A stretch of DNA of 64,000 nucleotides from Opitutia bacterium Tous-C4FEB (GTDB taxonomy: Bacteria; Verrucomicrobiota; Verrucomicrobiia; Opitutales; Opitutaceae). This document shows, piece by piece, positions 7,768 through 16,210 of this stretch. Within the stretch, counting starts at the first letter, position 1, and the number at the start of each line of letters is the position of its first letter. The DNA is taken from positions 186,001-250,000 of the forward strand of contig NEVA01000002.1 of assembly GCA_002304445.1 (NCBI GenBank), read 5' to 3'. Position numbers and translations under genes: made by a program. Under the pieces are notes generated by a model, which was given only the letters and a program-made list of their open reading frames with translations, searched no databases and was not told the DNA's origin.

Positions 7768-8465
7768 GTGCGGCGCAACGCAACGAGGCGGTAGGCGCCG
7801 AGTAGCGAAGTGGTGACGCGCCAGTCCCAGTGCGAAGGTTCGAGGCCGAGGTAGCGGGGGAGTTCATCGGCGCGAAAACCGGCCGCGATGCTGACGTGCG
7901 CGTCGTGGAGCGTGACGTGATTGGCGCGGAAAAGCGGGGCGAACGCGGCGAATAGTTTTTGAAATCGAGTGTGGCGGGCCGGTTCGGAGGCGACGATCAG
8001 CCGGGTGTGGGCGCGGAATTGTTGACCCAGTGCGGCGAGTTCTGCCGTGGAGAAATGGTGAAAGATGAGATTGCCGATGATCGCGGGGTAGTCGGCGTAG
8101 TTTGAGAACCCGAGCAGATCGGTTTGGTGCCAAGGGCGCGAGCCGGGCCAAAGGGTTGGGCGGGAAACTTGGTCAAGCCCATCGATAGCGACGCCGCGGG
8201 TGTGCAGGGCCTGACTGAGTTCACCGCTGCCGGCACCGAGCTCGAGGGAGTTTTCGCCGGGAAGAAGGAGCGGCGGCAGGGTGCGGAGGAACCAGCGGGA
8301 GTTGCCCATGATGCGATTGATCAGGCGCAGGTCGCGGCGGCTGTGGATGGCGTCGGGATGATGCGGCGGGAGCGAATCGAGGATTTCTGGCTGGAGCTGG
8401 CGAAGCATCGCGAGTCGAAGGTTGCCCGGCGGCGCAAGGGTGTCCAGTGTGCCGAGCAGTTTCAT
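7764..8465 (-). CDS. SAM-dependent methyltransferase of the type III PKS cluster
   Basis: 233 residues. SAM-binding motif I is ELGAGSGEL (residues 75-83), and YPAIIGNLIFHHF is a typical motif IV/post-motif region. It is the first gene of the methyltransferase-oxidoreductase-PKS trio and probably O- or C-methylates the polyketide. The start at 8465 is only 2 bases from the divergent dCMP deaminase ATG. An in-frame Met at residue 20 (coordinate 8408) is a plausible alternative that would leave room for a promoter. Confidence 0.85.
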   Translation of the reverse strand: MKLLGTLDTLAPPGNLRLAMLRQLQPEILDSLPPHHPDAIHSRRDLRLINRIMGNSRWFLRTLPPLLLPGENSLELGAGSGELSQALHTRGVAIDGLDQVSRPTLWPGSRPWHQTDLLGFSNYADYPAIIGNLIFHHFSTAELAALGQQFRAHTRLIVASEPARHTRFQKLFAAFAPLFRANHVTLHDAHVSIAAGFRADELPRYLGLEPSHWDWRVTTSLLGAYRLVALRRT

Positions 8466-8467
8466 CC

Positions 8468-8941
8468 ATGAGCAAAGCCGACACGCCCGTAGACCTCATC
8501 GCCCAAGCGGCGAAGAAATTTCCGCACCGTCCCTCATGGGACGAGTATTTCATGGCGACGGCGGTGTTGATGTCCACGCGCTCGAACTGCGAGCGACTCC
8601 ATGTCGGGTGCGTCATCGTGACGGGCGGGGCGAGGAAGAACCGCCTCGTGGCGGCGGGTTATAACGGTTATCTGCCCGGCACGCCGCACGTTTCTCGGCT
8701 GCGCGACGGGCACGAACAAGCGACCGTCCATGCGGAACAGAACGCGGTGGCCGATGCGGCGCGGCGCGGCAGTTCGGTCGAGGGCTGCGTGGCCTACGTG
8801 ACGCATTTCCCGTGCGTCAATTGCGCCAAGATTTTGGCGGCCGCAGGAATCGCCGAGGTGAAGTATCGCACCGACTATCATAACGATCCGTTGGTTGCTC
8901 CTTTGTTGGCGGACGCCGGGGTCAAGATTTTGAAATTGTGA
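8468..8941 (+). CDS. dCMP/cytidine-type deaminase
   Basis: 157 residues from ATG 8468. It carries the zinc deaminase signature HAE at residues 88-90 (VHAEQNAVADAA) and PCxxC at 115-119 (FPCVNCAKIL). The N-terminal block RPSWDEYFMATAVLMSTRSNC and the GYNGYLPGTPH loop match ComEB/dCMP deaminases, which deaminate dCMP to dUMP for thymidylate supply. An alternative start at 8447 would lie inside the divergent methyltransferase gene. The YqgE gene follows after 30 bases. Confidence 0.9.
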   Translation: MSKADTPVDLIAQAAKKFPHRPSWDEYFMATAVLMSTRSNCERLHVGCVIVTGGARKNRLVAAGYNGYLPGTPHVSRLRDGHEQATVHAEQNAVADAARRGSSVEGCVAYVTHFPCVNCAKILAAAGIAEVKYRTDYHNDPLVAPLLADAGVKILKL

Positions 8942-8971
8942 CCGTAGCCAGGAACCAAACGGATCCAACCG

Positions 8972-9529
8972 ATGAAGCGCGAGCCACGAGAGACGAATGA
9001 AGAGACGTTGGCCGGTGCATTGTTGTTGGCGCACCCAACGCTCAAAGAGGCCAATTTTAACCGCACGGTGATCTTGATGTCCGCCCACAGCGCAGAGGGT
9101 GCGATGGGGGTGGTGTTAAATCGGCCGATGGGGAAACGGCTGGGTGAATTGCAGGGGGATTTTGCCCTCGGTCCGCTGGCGGGTGTGCCGCTATGCAACG
9201 GGGGTCCGGTCGAGCAAAAGCAGCTCGTGTTGGTCGCTTGGGAGAGGCAGGACAACGGGTTTCGCCTGCACTTCGGGATCGAACCGGATCACGCGAAACA
9301 ACTGCGCGACACGGAGGACGCGGACTTGCGGGCCTTTGTGGGTTATGCCGGGTGGACGGGTGGACAGATCGAGCAAGAGCTCGAGCGGAACACATGGGTC
9401 GTGGTGACGGCGCCGCGCGATCTTTTCAGCCTGCCGATGGACGCGAGTTTGTGGCGCACGTTGCTGGCGCGGGAGGGCGCGGAGTGGCGGTTGTTGGCCG
9501 ACGAGCCGGAGGAAACGGGGCAGAATTGA
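8972..9529 (+). CDS. YqgE/AlgH family protein (UPF0301)
   Basis: 185 residues, the standard size. Family landmarks are LAGALLLAHPTLKEANFNRT, EGAMGVVLNRPMG, PLCNGGPVEQ and FVGYAGWTGGQIEQELE. AlgH was linked to alginate regulation in Pseudomonas, but the biochemical role of the family is unclear. It is cytoplasmic, with no signal peptide or membrane segment. It follows the deaminase on the same strand. A new promoter and the ribosomal protein genes come next. Confidence 0.93.
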   Translation: MKREPRETNEETLAGALLLAHPTLKEANFNRTVILMSAHSAEGAMGVVLNRPMGKRLGELQGDFALGPLAGVPLCNGGPVEQKQLVLVAWERQDNGFRLHFGIEPDHAKQLRDTEDADLRAFVGYAGWTGGQIEQELERNTWVVVTAPRDLFSLPMDASLWRTLLAREGAEWRLLADEPEETGQN

Positions 9530-9591
9530 ACCGGGCTAACGACTGCAATTAGCCGCGGCGAAACGGCCCACGCTCAGAGCGGACAATTCAG

Positions 9592-9620
9592 TTGACAGGG
9601 GTTGGAGCGGACTCTGTTTT
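9592..9620 (+). promoter_or_regulatory. Candidate sigma-70 promoter of rpmJ-rpmE2
   Basis: A perfect -35 TTGACA at 9592-9597 is followed by a 17-base spacer and TGTTTT at 9615-9620. The rpmJ ATG is only 10 bases further on, so the transcript would have almost no leader. The -10 matches the consensus poorly (3 of 6). Confidence 0.5.
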
Positions 9621-9630
9621 CACGCGTTTT

Positions 9631-9756
9631 ATGAAAGTCGTTTCCTCTATCAAATCTGCCAAGAAGCGTCACCCGGCGTGCCAAGTGGTGCGTCGTAAGG
9701 GCAAAATCTATGTGATTAACAAGGTCGAGCCGCGTTACAAAGCGCGCCAAGGCTAA
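9631..9756 (+). CDS. rpmJ: Ribosomal protein bL36, zinc-free (type B) form
   Basis: 41 residues encoded by a short frame. The sequence begins [18 protein letters not shown] and ends [15 protein letters not shown], the type B bL36 pattern with the SxKSxKKRH start. It has one Cys only, so it lacks the Cys/His zinc ribbon of the classical form. It is a structural protein of the large ribosomal subunit near the peptidyl transferase region. There is no Shine-Dalgarno sequence before the ATG. rpmE2 starts 19 bases after the stop. In other bacteria this zinc-independent pair is often induced by zinc limitation. Confidence 0.95.
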   Translation: MKVVSSIKSAKKRHPACQVVRRKGKIYVINKVEPRYKARQG

Positions 9757-9775
9757 TTAATCCTCTTTTATTACG

Positions 9776-10030
9776 ATGAAACCCGAAGGCCATCCCATTC
9801 TCAACGACGTTTGCTTCCTCGATATCGGAACCGGCAAACGCTTTCTCACCAAGTCCACGATGAAATCTGCCCGCAAGGAGACCATCGAGGGCATCGAGTA
9901 TTACGTCGTGATCCGCGATGTGACGATGGACTCGCATCCCGCCTACACCGGCGAGAAGCGTCTCGTCGACACGGCTGGCCGCGTCGAGAAATTCACCAGC
10001 AAGTTCAAGCGCGTCGCGACCAAGAAATAA
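9776..10030 (+). CDS. rpmE2: Ribosomal protein bL31, type B
   Basis: 84 residues, the length of type B bL31. Diagnostic strings are GHPILNDVCFLDIGTGKRFL, SHPAYTGEKRLVDTAGRVEKF and the basic end KFKRVATKK. It lacks the CxxC zinc motif of type A bL31. It forms an inter-subunit bridge on the ribosome. It is followed by a strong intrinsic terminator at 10063, so rpmJ-rpmE2 looks like a two-gene operon. Confidence 0.95.
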   Translation: MKPEGHPILNDVCFLDIGTGKRFLTKSTMKSARKETIEGIEYYVVIRDVTMDSHPAYTGEKRLVDTAGRVEKFTSKFKRVATKK

Positions 10031-10062
10031 TTGGATCAGACCAGCGCTTTGGTTTTGGAAGA

Positions 10063-10087
10063 CCCTCCGGAAACGGAGGGTTTTTTG
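10063..10087 (+). terminator. Rho-independent terminator after rpmE2
   Basis: The 7-bp stem CCCTCCG / CGGAGGG closes a GAAA tetraloop at 10063-10080 and is followed directly by six T residues. It lies 32 bases after the rpmE2 stop and before the serB-like start. Confidence 0.9.
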
Positions 10088-10123
10088 TTGCCGGAGCGGT
10101 GCACCGGGAGCGTCTATGAGCGG

Positions 10124-10780
10124 ATGCGCCCCTCAAAAATCATCGCCTTTGACTGCGACAGCACGCTGAGCGGAATCGAAGGGATCGACGAGATGGCCCG
10201 ATTGCGGGGCGCCGCGTGCTTTGCTGAGATCGATGCGATGACGCGCGATGCGATGGAAGGGCGTATTTCGCTCGACAGTATTTTTGCCCGGAGGCTGGAC
10301 ATCGTCCGGCCAACGCGGGTGGAAAGCGCCCTCATCGGGCAGCTTTACATCAAACATGTTGAGCCAACCGCATTGGCCGCATTGGCGGTGTTGCGGGCGG
10401 CAGGATGGACGCCTCTGATTATCAGCGGCGGTTACACGCAGGCAATCGAGCCGCTCGCCACGTTCCTCGGCATTGACCGGGTTGAAGCCGTGGGCCTGCG
10501 GTTTGACCTGGCGGGGAATTATGCGGGTTACGAAGCTACGCATCCGGCGAGCCAGCGCGGCGGCAAGCCCCGGATAATCCACGCGCTCCGGGAGGAGCTG
10601 AAGCCCGAGAAGATCGTGATGGTAGGCGACGGCGCGAGCGATTTGGAAACCAAAGGAAGCGCGGACGTGTTTGTCGGTTTCGGCCGCTACGTGTCCCGGC
10701 CGGCAGTGAAGGCAGGGGCGGACCAATTTGTGGATTCGCTCGCTGAAGTCGCCAGCTTGCTGATTGGCGAAAAAAGATAG
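10124..10780 (+). CDS. serB: Phosphoserine phosphatase-like HAD hydrolase
   Basis: 218 residues from ATG 10124. The frame is open back to 10031, but that stretch contains the rpmE2 terminator, so the upstream start is rejected. The HAD motifs are DCDST (D10, D12; motif I), ISGGYTQ (motif II, Ser/Gly) and VGDGASDLE (motif IV). The order and the helical cap SGIEGIDEMARLRG match SerB, which hydrolyses O-phosphoserine in serine synthesis. Other small-molecule HAD phosphatases cannot be excluded. A terminator follows immediately. Confidence 0.85.
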   Translation: MRPSKIIAFDCDSTLSGIEGIDEMARLRGAACFAEIDAMTRDAMEGRISLDSIFARRLDIVRPTRVESALIGQLYIKHVEPTALAALAVLRAAGWTPLIISGGYTQAIEPLATFLGIDRVEAVGLRFDLAGNYAGYEATHPASQRGGKPRIIHALREELKPEKIVMVGDGASDLETKGSADVFVGFGRYVSRPAVKAGADQFVDSLAEVASLLIGEKR

Positions 10781-10781
10781 A

Positions 10782-10810
10782 CCGGCGGGTGGAAATCGCC
10801 GGGTTTTTTT
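10782..10810 (+). terminator. Rho-independent terminator after serB
   Basis: The 6-bp stem CCGGCG / CGCCGG (10782-10787 and 10797-10802) with a 9-base loop is followed by a run of seven T at 10804-10810. It begins one base after the serB stop. Confidence 0.88.
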
Positions 10811-10867
10811 GCAGCAGATCGAGGGCTGCTTGACGGGGGGCCTTGCTCGGCGATTCTCGTAGTACGC

Positions 10868-11818
10868 ATGATTTCGTGGATTTATCTGATAGCAGGGCTC
10901 TGTCTGCTCTATCTGGGAGCGCAAATTTTGGTAAAGGGAGGCGCCGCGCTCGCGCTGCGACTGGGGCTGAATGCGCTGGTCGTCGGGCTGACTGTAATCG
11001 CCTACGGTACGAGCAGTCCGGAAATGGTGGTGAGTGTGAGCGCTTCGCTTCAGGACAACGGGGCGATCGCGATCGGGAACGTGGTAGGTTCCAATATCTG
11101 CAACATCGCGTTGATTCTCGGGGTGTGCGCGCTCGTTTCGCCGCTTTCGGCTTCGGCGCAGATCATCCGTCGGGAGATTCCGATCATGATCGGGGTTTCG
11201 GTGGTGCTGGCGGCAATGCTCTGGGACGAACAGTTGAGTCGCCCCGAGGGCGGGGTGCTGTTTGCGGGCATCGTCGTTTATACAGTGCTCACCGTGCGCG
11301 ACGCGCGGGCCGAGACCAAAGGAAAGGCGGAGCAGGAGTATGGGGAGGATTTCCCGGCAGGCTCGATGGGACTGGGGAAGTCGGTGCTGTTGGTGGTTGC
11401 CGGTCTCGGAGTGCTGGTGGTGGCTTCGCAGCTTTTCGTTGGCGGGGCGGTCGTGCTGGCCAAGTCGTGGGGTGTGACGGAGGCGGTGATTGGACTGACC
11501 GTAGTCGCGGTCGGCACCAGTATGCCGGAGTTGGCCACATCGCTCGTGGCGGTGGTGCGCGGGCATGGTGACGTGGCGATCGGAAATGTGGTTGGATCGA
11601 ATATTTTCAATGTGCTCGGGATTCTCGGAATTGCGGCGTTGATCAATCCAATCGACACCAGTGGATTGAGCCGGGTCGACTTGGCGACGATGGTAGTAGC
11701 CGCGTTGGCGATGCTGCCGGCGGCGCGTTCCGGCGGGGTGATTTCGAGGCTCGAAGGCGCCGTGCTTCTGTTCGCTTATTTGGGGTATACTGCTTGGTTG
11801 GTGGCACAGACGATCTAA
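10868..11818 (+). CDS. Calcium/sodium antiporter (CaCA family, YrbG-like)
   Basis: 316 residues with about ten hydrophobic segments. It contains the two inverted alpha repeats of the cation/Ca2+ exchanger superfamily: GTSSPEMVVSVSA with GNVVGSNICNI in the first half, and GTSMPELATSLVA with GNVVGSNIFNV in the second. The acidic residues of GTSxPE are the ion-binding Glu pair. It sits in the inner membrane and would extrude Ca2+ or exchange Na+. A TTGACG hexamer lies 38 bases before the ATG. A second cation antiporter gene follows after 23 bases. Confidence 0.92.
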   Translation: MISWIYLIAGLCLLYLGAQILVKGGAALALRLGLNALVVGLTVIAYGTSSPEMVVSVSASLQDNGAIAIGNVVGSNICNIALILGVCALVSPLSASAQIIRREIPIMIGVSVVLAAMLWDEQLSRPEGGVLFAGIVVYTVLTVRDARAETKGKAEQEYGEDFPAGSMGLGKSVLLVVAGLGVLVVASQLFVGGAVVLAKSWGVTEAVIGLTVVAVGTSMPELATSLVAVVRGHGDVAIGNVVGSNIFNVLGILGIAALINPIDTSGLSRVDLATMVVAALAMLPAARSGGVISRLEGAVLLFAYLGYTAWLVAQTI

Positions 11819-11841
11819 CTCAAACTACTTAACCTTAATTC

Positions 11842-13281
11842 ATGGCTGCACCCTCTACCCCTGCTTTCCCTCCGACATTGAGTTCCTACCCGGAAATTCC
11901 GGGAGCAGGCCTGACTGAAATCCTGTCGTCGCGAATCCAGATTGACCCCTTTAACTTGGTTGCGACGGTGATCTTCTTGCTCGCGATCGCGCACACGTTT
12001 GCGGCAGCAAAAATTCAGCATCTTGCCCATGTCGTTGAGAAACGACACGCGCAGCGACTCAGGTCAGCCGGCCGGTTTACCGATAGCACCGGCGACGGAA
12101 ATCCGGATGAGGTGAGCTTCACTGGAAAAGTGCTGCACTTTTGCGGAGAGATCGAAGCGATTTTCGGGATCTGGGTGATCGCATTGGCAGCGGCGATTGT
12201 GGCCTTAAAGGACACGGCTACGGCGATCCACTATTTGGCTGATACGGTGAATTTTACCGAGCCAATGTTTGTCGTGGTGGTCATGGCGATCGCGGCGACC
12301 CGGCCGGTCCTGGGGCTCGCGGAACAGGCGCTACGGAGCGTGGCTAGGTTGGGCGGTGGCCGGCCGGCGGCGTGGTGGCTGGCGATCCTGATTTTGGCTC
12401 CGCTATTTGGCTCCTTTATCACCGAGCCGGCGGCTATGACGATCGCCGCGCTACTTTTGGGGCGGCAGTTCTACGAACTAAATCCGTCGCCTCGGCTCAA
12501 GTATGCGACGCTGGGTTTACTGTTTGTGAACATTTCTGTAGGGGGAACGCTGACGCATTTTGCGGCGCCGCCCGTGCTGATGGTAGCGAAGCCTTGGAAC
12601 TGGGACTTCGGGTTTATGCTCGTGAATTTTGGCTGGAAGGCAGCCGTTGGAATCGTGGTCGCGACGAGTTTTTACTTTGTGATGTTTAAAGATGAACTAC
12701 TTGGCCTGAAATCATCGGCCGCTGATGCCGCGGTGACGCAACCGGAACGAACGGTGCCGATATGGATCACCTTTGTGCACCTGGGATTTCTAGGGTTCAC
12801 GGTTTGGATGGCGCATTACCCGGTTTTATTCATCGGAGGATTTCTGTTTTTCTTGGCGTTTACTGAAGCTACGTACCACCACCAGTCCCGGTTGGAATTG
12901 CGCGGACCCATGTTGGTGGGATTCTTTCTCGCCGGGTTAGTAGTCCACGGCGGGTTGCAGGGGTGGTGGATCGGACCCGTGCTGAAAAGCATGGGCGAGA
13001 CGCAAGTGTTCTTCGGCGCCACGGTGCTGACCGCATTCAACGATAATGCCGCAATCACTTATCTCGCGACGCTGGTGCCGGGGTTTACTGACGGTATGAA
13101 ATACGCAGTCGTCGCCGGGGCGGTAACGGGTGGCGGACTCACGGTCATTGCAAACGCGCCGAACCCAGCGGGGCAGACGATCTTGAAAAAATATTTTCCA
13201 GAGGGCGTTTCACCGATGGGTCTGTTTTTGGGGGCCTTGGTGCCAACGCTCATCATGGGTGTGTGCTTTATGTTGTTCTAA
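11842..13281 (+). CDS. Putative Na+/H+ antiporter (PF07399-type)
   Basis: 479 residues with about ten to twelve membrane segments. The pattern APLFGSFITEPAAMTIAALL, SVGGTLTHFAAPPVLMVA and AFNDNAAITYLATLVPG, with the late NAPNPAGQTILKKYF block, fits the putative Na+/H+ antiporter family related to the ion transporter (IT) superfamily. An extra hydrophobic helix precedes a basic loop near residues 60-80. It is 23 bases after the CaCA antiporter, so the two may form a cation homeostasis unit. Transport specificity is inferred from family only. Confidence 0.75.
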   Translation: MAAPSTPAFPPTLSSYPEIPGAGLTEILSSRIQIDPFNLVATVIFLLAIAHTFAAAKIQHLAHVVEKRHAQRLRSAGRFTDSTGDGNPDEVSFTGKVLHFCGEIEAIFGIWVIALAAAIVALKDTATAIHYLADTVNFTEPMFVVVVMAIAATRPVLGLAEQALRSVARLGGGRPAAWWLAILILAPLFGSFITEPAAMTIAALLLGRQFYELNPSPRLKYATLGLLFVNISVGGTLTHFAAPPVLMVAKPWNWDFGFMLVNFGWKAAVGIVVATSFYFVMFKDELLGLKSSAADAAVTQPERTVPIWITFVHLGFLGFTVWMAHYPVLFIGGFLFFLAFTEATYHHQSRLELRGPMLVGFFLAGLVVHGGLQGWWIGPVLKSMGETQVFFGATVLTAFNDNAAITYLATLVPGFTDGMKYAVVAGAVTGGGLTVIANAPNPAGQTILKKYFPEGVSPMGLFLGALVPTLIMGVCFMLF

Positions 13282-13324
13282 AGGGACGGGCTGGTCCGTC
13301 GAAGAACACCGGGCCGCTCCTTGA

Positions 13325-14599
13325 TCAGGGAAACAGTCCGCGAGCGGCTTTGGCGTCGGCGACCCGCTGGATGCCGAGGGTGAGCGCGGCGAGACGACGG
13401 CTGAATTGGAATGTGGCCTTCTGCGCATCGACGGCGGCTTTGGCTTTGTCGAGGATGCCGAAGAGCTTCGTGATGACTTCATCGCGGCCCCAGTAAAAAT
13501 TGGAGAGATTTTGCAGCCACTCGAAATACGAGACAATCACGCCGCCGGAATTGCAAAGAACGTCGGGGATAATCTCGATGTCGCCGCGGGCCTCGATGAT
13601 TTTGTCGGCGGCGTTGGTGGTGGGGCCATTGGCAGCTTCGGCGAGGACGCGACATTTGAGCTTGGCTGCGTTCTGATCGGTGATGACCCGCTCGAGGGCG
13701 GCCGGGACGAGAACGGTGCACGTGAGCTCGAGCAGCTGTTCGTTGGTAATCGCTTCGCCGCCATCAAAGTCGCGGAGGGTTTTCTGGTATTGAACGTAGT
13801 TAAGGGCTCGTCGGACATCGATGCCCTTGGGGTTGTAGTAGGCCCCGGTGTAGTCGGAAATCGCGATGATCTTGGCGCCGTAATCTCCGAGGGAAAGGGC
13901 GGTTTCACTGCCGACGTTGCCGAAACCTTGGATGGCGACCGTGGCCTCGTTGATCGGAATTTTTAGGTCTTCGAGATACTTTTTGACGAGGTAAGCCACG
14001 CCGGCGCCGGTCGCCTCACGCCGTCCTTGCGAGCCGCCGAGGGCGATGGGCTTGCCCGTAACGATCGCGGGGGAGACGTGGCCGATATGATTGGAATAGG
14101 TGTCCATCATCCAGCCCATGATGCGCTCATTGGTGCCCACGTCGGGCGCCGCAACATCGATGTGGGGTCCGAGGAAATTGACCATTTCCTGCATGTAACG
14201 GCGGGAGAGATGCTCGAGTTCGTTCAGGGAAAGATCATTGGGGTTGACGATCACTCCGCCCTTGGCGCCGCCGTAGGGCAAGCCGACGAGGGAGCATTTC
14301 CAACTCATCCACATGGCGAGCGCGGCGACCTCGCCGAGGGTCACGTGCTGGTGAAAGCGGATGCCGCCCTTGGAGGGGCCGGTGGAGAGATTGTGTTGGA
14401 CGCGGTAGCCCTCAAAGACGGTCACGGAGCCGTCGTCGCGCTTCACTGGCAACGCGACGGCGAGACAGCGGCGGGGGTATTTGGTGCGATCGCGCAGCGC
14501 ATCGGGAAGGTTGATGGCATCGGCGGCCTGGTCGAACTGACGGCAGGCCATCTTGAAGACTTCGGAGTCGTAAAGGGACGAAACAATGGCTTTGGACAT
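13325..14599 (-). CDS. gdhA: Glutamate dehydrogenase (Glu/Leu/Phe/Val dehydrogenase family)
   Basis: 424 residues from ATG 14599; the frame is open to 14701 but the extra 34 residues lack family similarity. The catalytic Lys is K113 in PYGGAKGG, and substrate-binding residues lie in GPSKGGIRFH. The dinucleotide motif is GFGNVG (225-230). The C-terminal block AEAANGPTTNAAD...IIPDVLCNSGGVIVSYFEW is diagnostic. It interconverts glutamate and 2-oxoglutarate plus ammonia; cofactor preference cannot be stated. It is convergent with the Na+/H+ antiporter gene. Confidence 0.93.
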   Translation of the reverse strand: MSKAIVSSLYDSEVFKMACRQFDQAADAINLPDALRDRTKYPRRCLAVALPVKRDDGSVTVFEGYRVQHNLSTGPSKGGIRFHQHVTLGEVAALAMWMSWKCSLVGLPYGGAKGGVIVNPNDLSLNELEHLSRRYMQEMVNFLGPHIDVAAPDVGTNERIMGWMMDTYSNHIGHVSPAIVTGKPIALGGSQGRREATGAGVAYLVKKYLEDLKIPINEATVAIQGFGNVGSETALSLGDYGAKIIAISDYTGAYYNPKGIDVRRALNYVQYQKTLRDFDGGEAITNEQLLELTCTVLVPAALERVITDQNAAKLKCRVLAEAANGPTTNAADKIIEARGDIEIIPDVLCNSGGVIVSYFEWLQNLSNFYWGRDEVITKLFGILDKAKAAVDAQKATFQFSRRLAALTLGIQRVADAKAARGLFP

Positions 14600-14768
14600 A
14601 CGAATGGGCGGAAGGATTCCGCATCGAGGGTTGATGATCTGAGCCGAGAGGCCGGCCGTTGCTTGTGGGCGGAGAATGGAATAAGGGCAGGGGTTTAGCA
14701 ATTGGCTTCAGGCCGGGGGAAAGCTTGCATCGCTTACACTTATTCCACGCACGTGGGTCTTTGTTAAC

Positions 14769-16178
14769 ATGGGAACTCTGATAAATTTTACTCGCTGGGT
14801 GCTGGGTAAAACTGCGGGTGCGGGTTTGATCCTAGCCGTGGGCTTGGCGGCGGCCGGGCTTTGGGTTTATTTGAAGGATAACGTGATCTTGCTCGACTGG
14901 CGGCGCGAGGTCGTCGCGACGTTGAGCGGAGAGCGGGCAAAGGTGCAGGCGGCGCTGGGCGATGTGCAGCAACGGATGAACCGGACGGCGGCAGAGATTG
15001 CGCGTGAGCAGGCCAAAGCAGAGCAGGCCGACAAGGTGGTGGCGCAGCTTAGGGCATTGGAAAGCCTGTGGGACCGGCTCGTGGGCGATCCCGAACAACA
15101 ACGCGCCAACGCGGAACAACGCCGGCGGATGGAAGCGGTGAGTGCGGAGGCCAAGGGCAAGGCGGCCGGTTTGCAGGAAGTGCTGATGCGCTCGGGGTGG
15201 GAGCGCGATGGGTTGCTGCTGGCGCTGGGAAAAAAAGATGCGGAGCTGCGCGAGGCGCAGAAAAACAAATCAAGGGTGCAGCAATTTATCGAAGACGCCT
15301 GGTTGCGGTCGAAGCCGTGGATAATCGGGGCGCTGGTGCTGTATTTTTTTGGTCCGACGGCGGGCAAGTTGCTGCTGTATTTTGGGGTGGCGCCGTTGAT
15401 CGCCGGTGGAAGGCCGGTGCGATTGACGCCGGACTTGGCCGTATTGCCGGAAGTCGCGATGAGTCGGGTCTCGGCTGAAATCAGGCTGGATCCGGGTGAA
15501 CGGCTTTGGGTGAAGGGGCAGTTTTTACAGGCCTCCGACGAGGGCGTTACGCGGGCGACCAAATATGTCCTCGATTGGCGAATTCCGGTCACCTGCGTGG
15601 TGACGGGACTGGTCGAATTGATCGAGCTCAAGGCGAAGGCCGGTTGCGGCGAGCAGCGGCTCACGTTGTCGAATCAGGCCAACCCCCAAAGTGAACTGAC
15701 GGTACTGACGCTGCCGGCGGGAGCGGCGGTTGTGCTGCGGCCGAGTTTTTTGGCGGGCGTGATCGTGCCCGAGGGGGCGCGACTGGACCTGCGGAGGCGG
15801 TGGCAGTTGTTCCGCTGGCAAGCGTGGGTCACGCTCCAGTTTCGTTTTTTTGAATTTGCGGGGCCGTGCCGTCTGATTGTTGCAGGCAGTCGCGGCGTGC
15901 GCGCGGAGCGCCTGGTCGATCGTGAAGGCAATCCGGCGCCGGCGCGGCGGGCGAATCAGGATGCAACCGTGGGCTTCACGCCCAATCTGTCCTATCGGCC
16001 GGTGCGGGCGGAGACGTTTTGGAGTTACTACCGAGGGGTGAATCCGTTGTTTGACGACATGTTTGCCGGGCAGGGAATTTTCCTGTGTCAGGAAATTTCA
16101 GCCGACGGCGATGCCCGCCGGGCCCGGAATTTTTGGAGCGGGTTGTGGGGCGGTTTGACCAAGGTGTTCGGGCTTTGA
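14769..16178 (+). CDS. Membrane coiled-coil protein with possible AIM24-like C-terminal domain
   Basis: 469 residues, function not recognised. A hydrophobic segment spans residues 16-36. A heptad-rich Ala/Glu/Gln/Arg coiled coil follows (about 45-170). A second membrane segment is WIIGALVLYFFGPTAGKLLLYFGVAPLI (about 185-212). The remaining 250 residues are beta-rich. The strings EIRLDPGERLWVKG, LTVLTLPAGAAVVL and GFTPNLSYRP...GQGIFLCQE resemble the AIM24/TRAP-like fold; this is an inference from pattern only. The HAD gene starts 32 bases later. It is divergent from gdhA. Confidence 0.55.
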   Translation: MGTLINFTRWVLGKTAGAGLILAVGLAAAGLWVYLKDNVILLDWRREVVATLSGERAKVQAALGDVQQRMNRTAAEIAREQAKAEQADKVVAQLRALESLWDRLVGDPEQQRANAEQRRRMEAVSAEAKGKAAGLQEVLMRSGWERDGLLLALGKKDAELREAQKNKSRVQQFIEDAWLRSKPWIIGALVLYFFGPTAGKLLLYFGVAPLIAGGRPVRLTPDLAVLPEVAMSRVSAEIRLDPGERLWVKGQFLQASDEGVTRATKYVLDWRIPVTCVVTGLVELIELKAKAGCGEQRLTLSNQANPQSELTVLTLPAGAAVVLRPSFLAGVIVPEGARLDLRRRWQLFRWQAWVTLQFRFFEFAGPCRLIVAGSRGVRAERLVDREGNPAPARRANQDATVGFTPNLSYRPVRAETFWSYYRGVNPLFDDMFAGQGIFLCQEISADGDARRARNFWSGLWGGLTKVFGL

Positions 16179-16210
16179 CTCAAAGATACGTGGCGGTGGA
16201 GTGGCGGGCT

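Noticed and set aside
10031-10123. TTG start of the SerB-like protein directly after rpmE2
   Set aside because: The stretch encodes the terminator hairpin and T run, and family homology begins only at the ATG at 10124.
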